Origin: Streptomyces lavendulae subsp. lavendulae
GTDB taxonomy: Bacteria; Actinomycetota; Actinomycetes; Streptomycetales; Streptomycetaceae
Assembly (NCBI RefSeq): GCF_002803845.1
Contig: NZ_CP024985.1
Location: 7,265,501-7,329,500, forward strand
Length of the DNA: 64,000 nt
Direction of reading: 5' to 3'
Part shown: positions 33,304 through 41,784 of the stretch, in pieces
Numbering within the stretch: the stretch's first letter is position 1
Layout: each line of letters begins with the position of its first letter
Translations under genes and position numbers: made by a program
The notes under the pieces: generated by a model
Told to the model about the DNA's origin: nothing
The model's database searches: none
What the model saw: the letters and a program-made list of their open reading frames with translations, nothing else

Positions 33304-34370
33304 GGGCGGCGGCCCTGGTGGCCGGCCGCTTCGCCGTCGGCGAGCAGCCGGACCCGGTACCCGGGCCCGGACAGGCGCTGGTCGCCACCGAGGCCTGCGG
33401 GATCTGCGGTTCCGACCTCAGCGCGGTCGCGCACACCGCCGAGTTCCTCCGGGCCTCCCGGGACAGCGGCACCACCGGCTTCCTCTTCGATCCGGCGCGC
33501 CCCCTGGTCATGGGCCACGAGTTCTCCGGCCGGGTCCTCGGCTACGGCCCCGGCGCGCGCGGTCCCGCACCCGGCACCGGAGTGGTCGCCCTGCCCTGGG
33601 CCCTCGACGCCGGCGGGGTCGTCCGTACCGTCGGCTACAGCAACGCCTTCCCCGGCGGCTTCGGCGAACGGATCGTCGTCCAGGCGGAGGCCCTGCTGCC
33701 GGTCCCGGACTCCCTGGACCTGGCCCTGGCCGCCCTCACCGAGCCGCTGGCCGTCGGCTTCGGGAACATCGCCCGTACGGAGGCCGGGCCCGGCACCCCC
33801 GCCGTGGTCGTCGGCTGCGGACCCGTCGGGCTGGGCGCCGTCGCGGCCCTGCTGGAGCGCGGGGCCGGCCCCGTCGTGGCCTGCGACCCCTCGGCGTTGC
33901 GGCGGGCGGCCGCGGCCCGGCTCGGCGCGCACGCGGTGGTGGACCCGTCCGGGGGAGAGGATCCGGTGGCGCACTGCGCGGCGCTCGCCGGGCCCCGGCC
34001 GCGGCCGACGGTCGTGGTCAACTGCGTGGGCCTGCCCGGGATGCTGAACCGGTTGCTGCACACCGTCCCGCGCGGCGCCGAGATCCTCCAGATCGGCGGG
34101 GTGATGACGGACGACGTGATCCGCCCGGTGGTCGGCATCTACAAGGACGTCACCGTACGGATGTGCCTGACCTACCCGCCGCGGGAGTTCGGCGCCACCC
34201 TCGACCGGCTGGCCGACGGCCGTATCGACGCGGCCGCGCTGGTCACCGGCGAGGCGGGGTTCGGCGGGCTCGACGAGGCCTTCGCCTCCCTGCGGCGCCC
34301 GGAGCGGCACATCAAGGTGCTGATCCGCCCCGGGCTGCCGGGCGCGGGCCTCCTGCCGCCCGGGGTCTGA
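33300..34370 (+). CDS. Zinc-dependent medium-chain alcohol dehydrogenase lacking the structural zinc loop
   Basis: 356 residues from a TTG start at 33300 (GGGAGAGG upstream; TTGA overlap with the LLM gene). The catalytic site is present: EACGICGSDLSAVA and MGHEFSGRVLGYG; the nucleotide fold has VVGCGPVGLGAVAALLERG. The four-Cys structural zinc loop normally seen at about residues 95-115 is absent, replaced by VVALPWALDAGGVVRTVGYS. The C-terminal half (LQIGGVMTDDVIRPVVGIYK) is intact. It probably oxidises or reduces a product of the linked monooxygenase; the substrate is unknown. Confidence 0.87.
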   Translation: MRAAALVAGRFAVGEQPDPVPGPGQALVATEACGICGSDLSAVAHTAEFLRASRDSGTTGFLFDPARPLVMGHEFSGRVLGYGPGARGPAPGTGVVALPWALDAGGVVRTVGYSNAFPGGFGERIVVQAEALLPVPDSLDLALAALTEPLAVGFGNIARTEAGPGTPAVVVGCGPVGLGAVAALLERGAGPVVACDPSALRRAAAARLGAHAVVDPSGGEDPVAHCAALAGPRPRPTVVVNCVGLPGMLNRLLHTVPRGAEILQIGGVMTDDVIRPVVGIYKDVTVRMCLTYPPREFGATLDRLADGRIDAAALVTGEAGFGGLDEAFASLRRPERHIKVLIRPGLPGAGLLPPGV

Positions 34371-34778
34371 CCGGACCCGCTCCCGAACCGCCCCCGGCCC
34401 CCGAGCGGCCGGGTGCCCCGAGCGGCCGGGGGCCCGCCGCCGCGCCACAGCAGGCGGTCGCAGTCCCCCGAGCGGCCTACTCGCCGGTACCGCAAGTGCA
34501 AGGAAAAATCGAGGATCCGGCCTTACTTGCCTACTTATCTGACTGCTACATTCCGCAAGTGCATCGCGCTGCTGCAGGGCGGCGGGCAAGCCACGACCTG
34601 GCCTGCCCCGCCCCGCCGCAGATATGTGACACCGGTCCATGCCGCCGCTCCGCCATGCCGACCACCCGATCAGAATTCCTCCCTCCCCCCGCAGCGCCGA
34701 ACCGGACCCCGTCCGGCGAACGGTGCTGCCCCCGTGCGGCCCCGGCCGCCCGAACCTCCTCTCCGAAAGGGAGCATCC
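34371..34778. other. Long upstream region of the secreted repeat protein
   Basis: 408 bp without a gene. The left part has CCGAGCGGCCGGG twice (34401-34413, 34418-34430). A central AT-richer patch (34500-34560) carries direct repeats listed separately and is probably the promoter. Confidence 0.5.
34490..34563. promoter_or_regulatory. Paired direct repeats CCGCAAGTGCA, candidate activator/sigma site
   Basis: Identical 11-mers at 34490-34500 and 34553-34563, 63 bp apart (six helical turns), flanking TTACTTGCCTACTTATC. They sit 220-290 bp before the secreted protein start. Confidence 0.45.
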
Positions 34779-35858
34779 GTGCGCAATTTCCTCCTGCGGC
34801 GTCCCGTCGTGGGCAAGGCGCTGATCGTGGGCGCCCTGCTGGCCCTGTCCGTCCCCGGCACCGCCTACGCGAACACGGTCGGCGTGACGGTGAAGACCCC
34901 CGGCGCCACCGCCGGACCGGTCGCCGCCTTCTCCGAGATCTCCACCGACGCCGCGTGCGCGAGCGGCCTGGTCTCCGGCGGTGGCATCAACCAGGCCATC
35001 GGCACCGGGTCCTCCTCCAACGGCAACAAGATCAACGGCACGTCGCCGAGCCCGGACGGAAGCACCGAGTACCTAGGCTCCACGGGCGTGGTCGGCACCG
35101 ACGTCACCCACTGGCTCGGCATCGGCGGCAGCGGCGGCGCGGTCAACGCCTCCTTCTCCAGCACCCCGTACGCCATGTGCTTCGGCAGCAGCCTGATCAA
35201 CCACACCCAGGTGGTGATGAACAAGCTGGCCGGCCCCACCACCGGCTCGACCGTCGGGCTCGTCACCGCGACCTGTCCGGCCAACACCCGTCTGCTCGGC
35301 GGCGGGGCCCGGATCACCCCGGCCGACATCGGCAGCCTCAAGCCGATCGCCAGTTTCCCGACCTTCAACAACTCCGCCCACGGCTACGGCCAGAAGGCCG
35401 CGGCCGACGGTGAGGGCAACCCCGACTCCTGGAGCGCCGTCGGCTGGAACGGCGGCGGCGGCAACAGCGACAACACCACGTACGCGTACGCCATCTGCAG
35501 CGGCAACGGCATCAACATCAGCGGCGCGACCGTGAAGGTCCGCCACAGCGAGGTGAGCGGCCCCACCGCCGCGACCGCCGGCCAGACCGTGACGGTCGGC
35601 TGCGGGGGCGGCGACGGGAAGCTGATCGGCGGCGGCGCCGCGATCAGCGGAGGCAGCGTCACGACCACGAACTTCACCGGGCCGGGCTCCCAGGGCGACC
35701 ACTTGAACGGCAGCTACCCCAGTGACTCGGGCGGCAACCCGGTCGCGGACGGGACCACCACGGCCGCGTACTGGTCCGCGACGACCCACACCGGGGGAGT
35801 CAGTTCCCCGAGCACCTACTCCGACGCCTGGGCGCTGTGCGCCGACGACGGCGTCTGA
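34779..35858 (+). CDS. Secreted protein with three Cys-paired repeats, unknown function
   Basis: 359 residues from GTG at 34779 (AAAGGGAGC upstream). A signal peptide (ALIVGALLALSVPGTAYA, cut before NTVGV) is followed by three repeats of about 105 residues. Each has a Gly-rich start (GLVSGGGINQ; RLLGGGARIT; KLIGGGAAIS) and a Trp/Tyr-rich end before a Cys (YAMCFGS; YAICSGN; WALCADD). Six Cys in total, two per repeat, suggest one disulfide per unit. I do not recognise a named family; the fold looks like an all-beta extracellular repeat. It is probably cell-surface or secreted, and precedes another secreted protein. Confidence 0.8.
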   Translation: MRNFLLRRPVVGKALIVGALLALSVPGTAYANTVGVTVKTPGATAGPVAAFSEISTDAACASGLVSGGGINQAIGTGSSSNGNKINGTSPSPDGSTEYLGSTGVVGTDVTHWLGIGGSGGAVNASFSSTPYAMCFGSSLINHTQVVMNKLAGPTTGSTVGLVTATCPANTRLLGGGARITPADIGSLKPIASFPTFNNSAHGYGQKAAADGEGNPDSWSAVGWNGGGGNSDNTTYAYAICSGNGINISGATVKVRHSEVSGPTAATAGQTVTVGCGGGDGKLIGGGAAISGGSVTTTNFTGPGSQGDHLNGSYPSDSGGNPVADGTTTAAYWSATTHTGGVSSPSTYSDAWALCADDGV

Positions 35859-35876
35859 TCCACCCGCAGCACGGTC

Positions 35877-35913
35877 GCCGCAGCCAGGGCCACGGACGTG
35901 TCCCGGCTGCGGC
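35877..35913 (+). terminator. Hairpin between the two secreted-protein genes
   Basis: A perfect 9-bp stem GCCGCAGCC (35877-35885) with GGCTGCGGC (35905-35913), 18 bp after the stop codon. Confidence 0.5.
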
Positions 35914-35955
35914 CCCGCACGTCCCGTCTCCCGAGTACCGTCGTTTGGAACCCAC

Positions 35956-37764
35956 TTGAGCACGTACCGATCGAAGATTCTGAAGATGGCCGGAGCCGCC
36001 GGCCTGGTGGCCGCCGCGATGGCCCCGCTGCCCGCGACGGCCGAGCCGACGGCGCCGTCCGCCGCCACCCCCTGCGGCGCGGGCGGCGTCTTCACCGCCG
36101 CGTCGCCCACCTGCACCTACACCACCGTGGGCACGGACACCTTCACCGTCCCCGCAGGGGTGACCGCGGTGACGGTCGACCTCCTCGGTGCCGAGGGCGG
36201 CAGCGCGGCCGGCTTCGTCCTCCCCAGCCCCCCGAACGACGGTGCACCCGGCGGACTGGGCGGCGAGACCCGCGCCGACCTGGCCGTCACGGCGGGCCAG
36301 ACCCTCCAGATCACCATCGGCGGCGTCGGAAGCTCCGGCACCTCCCGGCACGGCGAGTTCGCCCGGCCCGGCGGCACCGGTCACGGCTCCGGCGGTGGCG
36401 GCGCCCACGGCGGCGGCGGGTCCGGCGGCGGCGCCAGCGACCTGCGTACGGGGGCCTTCGGCCCGGCCGACCGGGTCCTGGTGGCGGGCGGCGGCGGTGG
36501 CGCGGGCAACGGCGGGCCGCTGCTGCACGGCGGCGACGGCGGCGGGCCCGAAGGGGAGCCCGGCGGCCAGGGCGGCGGCCCCGAGGGGTCCGGCCTCGCG
36601 GGCGGCGGCGGAACCCGCTCCGCGCACGGGGCGGGCGGAAGCCGCAACTCCGCGGTCGGAGCCCCCGGCGCCGCGGGCAGCGACATCGACCAGTACACCA
36701 GCCAGCCCAGCCCCGGGAGCGGCGGCTCCGGCGGCAACGGCGGGGGCGGCGGCAACGGAGGCGGAGGCGGTGGCGGCGGCTACTTCGCCGGCGGCGGCGG
36801 CTCCGGCGGCGGCAGGCCCGGCAACCTCTACGGGGCCGGCGGCGGCGGGGGCAGCGGCTTCGCGGCCCCGACGGCCGTCGGCGCCACCCTCACCGGGGGC
36901 GTCAACCACGGCAACGGCAAGGCGGTCGTCTCCTTCCGCTACGGCACCTCGGTCACGGTGACCGCCGATACGGCCACCCCGCTGTTCGGACGGCCGGTCA
37001 CCCTCACGGCGACCGTCGACCCGGCCGGCACGGACGTCGGAACCCCCGGCGGGGAGGTCACCTTCTTCGACGGGCCGACCCCGATCGGCACCGCCGCGCT
37101 CGACGGCGGCCGCGCGAGCATCCGTACCGGCGTCCTCCAGCCCTCCGCCCACCCCATCACCGCACGCTACGGCGGCGACGCGGCCTTCACCCCGGGCCCG
37201 ACGACGGCGCCCACCGAGGTCACCGTCGGGTTCAGCGGCCCCTGCCTCACCACCGCACACGCCGGCCCGCTGACCGTGGGCCCGGGCGAAGCCCTGTGCC
37301 TCGCGGCGGGCGGCAGCCAGAGCGGCCCGCTGACCGTACGCCCCGGCGGGGCCCTGGCCGTCTCGGGCGCGACGATCACCGGACCGCTGTCGGCCCAGGG
37401 CGCCACCGCGGTCACCCTCTGCGGGTCCGCGCTCACCGGCCCGGTCTCCGTGGCGGGGACCACCGGTCCGGTGCTCATCGGCTCCGACCGCGAGGCGACG
37501 GCCTGCGCCGGGAACACCGTCCGGGGCCCGCTGACCCTCGACGCGAACACCGGCGGCCTCGAAGCCTCGGCCGACACGGTCACCGGACCGGTCCGGATCA
37601 CCGGCAACAGCGGCCCGGGCACCGCGTCCGCGGACCCCGCGCCCGCCTTCCGGTCCAACCGCGTCACCGGCCCGCTGCGCTGCGAGGACAATGCGCCGAC
37701 CCTCCTCCAGGCGCGGAACACCGTCACCGGCCCGCGCACCGGGCAGTGCCGCCTGGACGGCTAG
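35956..37764 (+). CDS. Secreted Gly-rich protein with Ig-like and beta-helix-like C-terminal parts
   Basis: About 602 residues from TTG at 35956 (ATG at 35986 is the alternative; neither has a strong ribosome site). A signal peptide ends near ATAEPTAP. Residues about 65-330 are extremely Gly-rich (GGGGGAGNGG and GGNGGGGGNGG type), a glycine-rich cell-wall or adhesive pattern. A bacterial Ig-like domain follows (VTLTATVDPAG, GGEVTFFDGPTPIGTAALDG, ITARYGGDAAFTPG). The C-terminal 190 residues repeat a GPLTV/GPVSV/GPVRI motif, suggesting a beta-helix or solenoid. Probably an extracellular matrix or adhesion protein; the function is inferred from composition. Confidence 0.78.
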   Translation: MSTYRSKILKMAGAAGLVAAAMAPLPATAEPTAPSAATPCGAGGVFTAASPTCTYTTVGTDTFTVPAGVTAVTVDLLGAEGGSAAGFVLPSPPNDGAPGGLGGETRADLAVTAGQTLQITIGGVGSSGTSRHGEFARPGGTGHGSGGGGAHGGGGSGGGASDLRTGAFGPADRVLVAGGGGGAGNGGPLLHGGDGGGPEGEPGGQGGGPEGSGLAGGGGTRSAHGAGGSRNSAVGAPGAAGSDIDQYTSQPSPGSGGSGGNGGGGGNGGGGGGGGYFAGGGGSGGGRPGNLYGAGGGGGSGFAAPTAVGATLTGGVNHGNGKAVVSFRYGTSVTVTADTATPLFGRPVTLTATVDPAGTDVGTPGGEVTFFDGPTPIGTAALDGGRASIRTGVLQPSAHPITARYGGDAAFTPGPTTAPTEVTVGFSGPCLTTAHAGPLTVGPGEALCLAAGGSQSGPLTVRPGGALAVSGATITGPLSAQGATAVTLCGSALTGPVSVAGTTGPVLIGSDREATACAGNTVRGPLTLDANTGGLEASADTVTGPVRITGNSGPGTASADPAPAFRSNRVTGPLRCEDNAPTLLQARNTVTGPRTGQCRLDG

Positions 37765-37864
37765 GACGTGCTGCGGCGGCCGCCCGGCCGGCCCGCGGAT
37801 CATGCATCTACGCTTGTGCCCCGTCAGAGAGTCGAGACGGACGACCGGTCGTGGAACGGAGAAT

Positions 37865-39538
37865 GTGGTGCCAGCGGGCCAAGCGGGGGAAGCCAATGAC
37901 GGGGACCTGATCGGAAAGGTGCTCGGGGGACGCTACCGGGTGACCTCCGTGGTCGGCCGCGGCGGCATGGGCGTGGTCGCGCGGGCCCACGACGAACTGC
38001 TCGCCCGCGAGGTCGCCGTCAAGGTCCTGCGGGCCTACACCGACTCCAGTGACGCCGAACTGGCCGACCTGCGCACGCGGATGGAGCGCGAGGCGCAGGC
38101 GGCCGCCCGCATCCGGCACGCCGGCGTCGTCACCGTGCACGACGTGACGCACGAGCAGGGGCTGCCCGTCATCGTCATGGAACTCGTCGACGGGCCCTCT
38201 CTCGACGAGGTGGTGACCCGGCACGGCGCGCTCGACCCGTACGAGGCCGCCGCGATCGGCGCCAAGCTGATGGACGCACTCGACGCCGCGCACCGCGCGG
38301 GCGTCCTGCACCGCGACGTGAAACCGGGCAACGTCCTGCTGGAGCGCGGCGGCCGGGTCGTGCTCACGGACTTCGGCATCGCCACCATGGAGTCCTCCGG
38401 CGACGAGGCCGTGGCCAAGCTGACCCGCAGCGGTGAGCTGGTCGGCTCGCTCGACTACCTGCCGCCGGAGCGCGCCCAGGGCAGGGAGCCCGGCCCGGCC
38501 TCCGACATCTGGTCGCTCGGGATGACCCTGTACGCGGCGGTGGAGGGCGTCTCGCCGTTCCGCCGCACCTCGGTGTGGTCCACGCTGGCCGCGATCGTCG
38601 GCGAGCCGCTGCCCGAACCCCGGCGCGCGGGGCCGCTCACCCCGGTGCTGCGGGCGCTGATGGCGAAGGAGCCGGAGCAGCGGCCCACCGCCGATCAGGC
38701 CCGCGCCATGCTGGAGCAGGTGGCGGCGGGCGGCGGCGCGGCTCCGGCGTCCGCGGCGGCGCCCACTACGGCGGTCCCCACCGCACCGTCCGTTCCCGCG
38801 CCCGTTCCCGGCTTCGGACCCCCGCCCCCGGCCGGTTTCGACGTCGGCGCAGGATCGTTTCCGCAGCCCTACGCCCCCACCCCCGGGCCCGGCTTCCCCC
38901 CGCAGGGACCCCCGCCCGGCCAGCCGTTCACGGCCGACCGCTCCGGCTCGGCCGCCGTGGACCGGGCGCGGCGCCGCAGCCGCGCCGCGATGGCCGTCGC
39001 GGTCGTGGCCGTACTCGCCGCCGGCGGCGTCACCTACGCCGTGACCTCGGGCGGCAGCGGCGACGACCCGGCGCGGGCGGTGGCCGCGACCCCGGCGCCC
39101 GGCGGCTCCCCGGCCGCCGACGGGCAGCCGGGTGCGCAGAGTCCGCCGCCGTCGCCCTCCGGCTCCGGACCCACGGCGAAGCCGTCCGCGAGCGCCTCCA
39201 AGAAGACCGGCACGTCATCTCCCTCCCCGAAGGGCTCCTCGTCCGCCCCGGCCAAACCGGGCCCCGTACCGACGGGCTGCGCCGGCTGGACCCACAAGAA
39301 CCCGACGCCGGGCACGTACGGCTACATCTCCGGCGACCACCACCTGCTGGCCGCTCCGTACCAGCAGTGCGCGCAGGGCAGCCTGGTCAAGGACGGCACC
39401 AAGCTCTGGTACGAGTGCTACATCGTCAACTCCTACGGCAACCAGTGGACGTTCGTGCGCGTGGACGGCACGAACGCGACCGGGTGGCTGTACAACCGCG
39501 ACCTCAAGGGCCAGAAGGGCTCTTCACCCGCCTGCTGA
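37865..39538 (+). CDS. Membrane Ser/Thr protein kinase (PknB type) with extracellular SH3-like domain
   Basis: 557 residues from GTG at 37865 (ACGGAG upstream). The kinase domain (about 17-280) has the Gly loop VVGRGGMGVVA, VAVKVL Lys, HRDVKPGNVLL and TDFGIATME. A Pro/Ala-rich linker leads to one membrane segment (AAMAVAVVAVLAAGGVTYAV). The extracellular part is Ser/Pro-rich and ends in an SH3-like domain of about 90 residues (GYISGDHHLLAAPYQQCAQG; LYNRDLKGQKG) that may bind cell-wall or other ligands. It would transmit an external signal to cytoplasmic phosphorylation. Targets are unknown; it follows two secreted-protein genes. Confidence 0.92.
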   Translation: MVPAGQAGEANDGDLIGKVLGGRYRVTSVVGRGGMGVVARAHDELLAREVAVKVLRAYTDSSDAELADLRTRMEREAQAAARIRHAGVVTVHDVTHEQGLPVIVMELVDGPSLDEVVTRHGALDPYEAAAIGAKLMDALDAAHRAGVLHRDVKPGNVLLERGGRVVLTDFGIATMESSGDEAVAKLTRSGELVGSLDYLPPERAQGREPGPASDIWSLGMTLYAAVEGVSPFRRTSVWSTLAAIVGEPLPEPRRAGPLTPVLRALMAKEPEQRPTADQARAMLEQVAAGGGAAPASAAAPTTAVPTAPSVPAPVPGFGPPPPAGFDVGAGSFPQPYAPTPGPGFPPQGPPPGQPFTADRSGSAAVDRARRRSRAAMAVAVVAVLAAGGVTYAVTSGGSGDDPARAVAATPAPGGSPAADGQPGAQSPPPSPSGSGPTAKPSASASKKTGTSSPSPKGSSSAPAKPGPVPTGCAGWTHKNPTPGTYGYISGDHHLLAAPYQQCAQGSLVKDGTKLWYECYIVNSYGNQWTFVRVDGTNATGWLYNRDLKGQKGSSPAC

Positions 39539-39634
39539 CGGTTCGTCACCGCCCCTTCCGGATTACTGCAACGGGTTCTACCCTGGCCGCCGCCACCACA
39601 CGACCGGCTGGACCGCGAGACTCCCGGAGGGGCC

Positions 39635-40825
39635 GTGCACCTCGAATACACGCCTGAGCAGCAGCGGTTGCGCACCGAGCTGCGCGCCTACTTCGCCGAG
39701 CTCGTGCCGCAGGACGTCTACGCCCGCTACGAGGACCCGGCCGCGCAGAAGCGCTTCTACCGGGAGACCATCCGCCGTCTCGGTGCCGACGGCTGGCTCG
39801 GCGTCGGCTGGCCGAAGGAGTACGGCGGGCGCGGCATTTCGCCGATGGACCAGTTCATCTTCTTCGACGAGGCCGCGCAGGCCGTCGTCCCGCTGCCGCT
39901 GATGGCGCTGAACACCGTCGGTCCCACCCTCATGCAGTTCGGCACCGACGAGCAGAAGGCGTACTTCCTCCCCAGGATCCTCGCCGGGGAGATCGACTTC
40001 GCCATCGGCTACAGCGAGCCCGACGCGGGCACCGACCTCGCCGCCCTCCGGTGCAAGGCCGTCCGCGAAGGCGACGAGGAGACCGGCACCTACGTGGTGA
40101 ACGGCCAGAAGATCTGGACCACCAACGGGGACACCGCCGACTGGGTCTGGCTGGCCGTGCGCACCGACCCGGACGCCCCCGCGCACAAGGGCATCACCAT
40201 GCTCCTCGTGCCGACCTCCGACCCCGGCTACTCCTGCACCCTGATCAACACCCTGGCCTCGCACGACACCACCGCCAGCCACTACGAGGACATCCGGGTC
40301 CCGGCGGACCGCCGCGTGGGCCAGGAGAACAAGGGCTGGCGGCTGATCACCAACCAGCTCAACCACGAACGCGTCACCCTCGCCGCCCACGGCACCATGG
40401 CGATCCGCGCCCTGCATGACGTCCAGAGCTGGGCCGCCGCGACCAAGCTGGCCGACGGCCGCCGCGTCATCGACCTGCCCTGGGTACGCGGCCGCCTCGC
40501 CCGCACCCACGCCCGCCTCGACGCGATGAAACTGCTCAACTGGCAGATGGTGAACGCGGTCCAGTCCGCCACCCTCACCCCGCAGGACGCCTCCGCCGTC
40601 AAGGTCTACGGCTCCGAGGCGCGCCGGGACGCGTACGCCTGGCTCATGGAGGTGGTCGGCGCGGCCGGTTCCCTCAAGGACGGGTCGGCCGGCGCGGTCC
40701 TGCACGGCGAACTGGAGCGCGGCTACCGCAGCGCGGTGATCTTCACCTTCGGCGGCGGGAACAACGAGATCCAGCGCGAGATCATCGCGTGGATCGGCCT
40801 CGGCATGCCGCGGGTACGCCGCTGA
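39635..40825 (+). CDS. Acyl-CoA dehydrogenase
   Basis: 396 residues, GTG start with CGGAGG upstream. FAD-binding and active-site landmarks: GWPKEYGGRGISPMDQFIFF, FAIGYSEPDAGTDLAAL and YVVNGQKIWTTNGDTADW, with a C-terminal helical domain ending FGGGNNEIQREIIAWIGLG. It should catalyse flavin-dependent alpha,beta-dehydrogenation of an acyl-CoA or similar thioester, passing electrons to ETF. It precedes the TetR gene on the same strand, with a 178-bp gap. Confidence 0.92.
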   Translation: MHLEYTPEQQRLRTELRAYFAELVPQDVYARYEDPAAQKRFYRETIRRLGADGWLGVGWPKEYGGRGISPMDQFIFFDEAAQAVVPLPLMALNTVGPTLMQFGTDEQKAYFLPRILAGEIDFAIGYSEPDAGTDLAALRCKAVREGDEETGTYVVNGQKIWTTNGDTADWVWLAVRTDPDAPAHKGITMLLVPTSDPGYSCTLINTLASHDTTASHYEDIRVPADRRVGQENKGWRLITNQLNHERVTLAAHGTMAIRALHDVQSWAAATKLADGRRVIDLPWVRGRLARTHARLDAMKLLNWQMVNAVQSATLTPQDASAVKVYGSEARRDAYAWLMEVVGAAGSLKDGSAGAVLHGELERGYRSAVIFTFGGGNNEIQREIIAWIGLGMPRVRR

Positions 40826-40991
40826 ACCGCGTCCTCAGTGGTCCAGCGCAGCTCCGGCCACTCCAGGGGCTGGGAGGTCGTCGAGGTGGCCAGACCGTCG
40901 GCGGTGGCCGCGGCCGGTGCCATGACCCGGATCACAGCATGGGGGGAGGAACGTCCGTCCGAATGTGATCGAGGGTTCGGTAGCCGACGGG

Positions 40992-40997
40992 TACGGT
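40992..40997 (+). promoter_or_regulatory. Candidate -10 (leaderless) of the TetR gene
   Basis: TACGGT ends exactly 6 nt before the ATG at 41004; no ribosome binding site is visible. Confidence 0.4.
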
Positions 40998-41003
40998 TTG
41001 GCC

Positions 41004-41738
41004 ATGGATTTTTCCGGAACTGGTGCTACCGATGAGAACACCGGGCAGGTGGGGGCCATCAAGGCCGTGGCGCGCCGGCTGCTGCTGAAGACGGGGGCCC
41101 CGGGGCTGTCCCCGGAGGCGGTGGCCGCCGAGGGCGGGCTGGCCGTCGCCGATGTGGCGGCCGTCTTCCCGCACCGGGACGACCTGTTGACGGCGTTGGT
41201 GATCGACGCCTACGACGCGTCGGCCGCCGCCATGGAACGGGCCGACGCGGACGCCGTCGCCGAGGGCGCCCCGGCGGGCGCGCGGCTGCTGGCGGTCACC
41301 CGGGCCCTGCGCGCCTGGTCCTTCGCCCACACCGGCGAGTTCACGCTGATCTACGGTTCGCCCGTACCCGGCTACCACGCCCCGCAGGACACCGTCCCGC
41401 CCGCCTCGCGCACCCCCGCCGTACTCGCCGGCATCGTGCGGGCCGCGCTGGAGGGCGGCGAACTCCTCCCGCCCCGGCGGACCGTACCGGGACCGCCGCT
41501 GCTCCGGCCGGAGGCCGTGGAACTCTTCGGTGGGGTCCCCGACGCCCCGTTCTCGGACCTCGTCGAGCGCGGGATCGTGCTCTGGAGCAGCCTGATCGGG
41601 CTCCTGGTGTTCCAGGTCTTCAGCCGTACCCACGACAGCGTCCGGGACGAGGCCGCCTACTTCGACTTCGCCATCGCGGTGGCGGCCGAAGGCATCGGCC
41701 TGACCGTCCCCTCGGACGAACCCACCCACACCGACTAG
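41004..41738 (+). CDS. TetR/AcrR-family regulator
   Basis: 244 residues from ATG at 41004. The N-terminal HTH is somewhat degenerate (GAIKAVARRLLLKTGAPGLS, then AVAAEGGLAVADVAAVFPHR). The C-terminal ligand domain has FAHTGEFTLIYGSPVPGYHA, typical of the WHG-type TetR C-terminal domain. The ligand is unknown. It may control the upstream acyl-CoA dehydrogenase. Confidence 0.86.
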   Translation: MDFSGTGATDENTGQVGAIKAVARRLLLKTGAPGLSPEAVAAEGGLAVADVAAVFPHRDDLLTALVIDAYDASAAAMERADADAVAEGAPAGARLLAVTRALRAWSFAHTGEFTLIYGSPVPGYHAPQDTVPPASRTPAVLAGIVRAALEGGELLPPRRTVPGPPLLRPEAVELFGGVPDAPFSDLVERGIVLWSSLIGLLVFQVFSRTHDSVRDEAAYFDFAIAVAAEGIGLTVPSDEPTHTD

Positions 41739-41784
41739 ACCGTCTGCCGCGCGGAAACGCCCGGCACCGGCGGGGAATCAGGCC

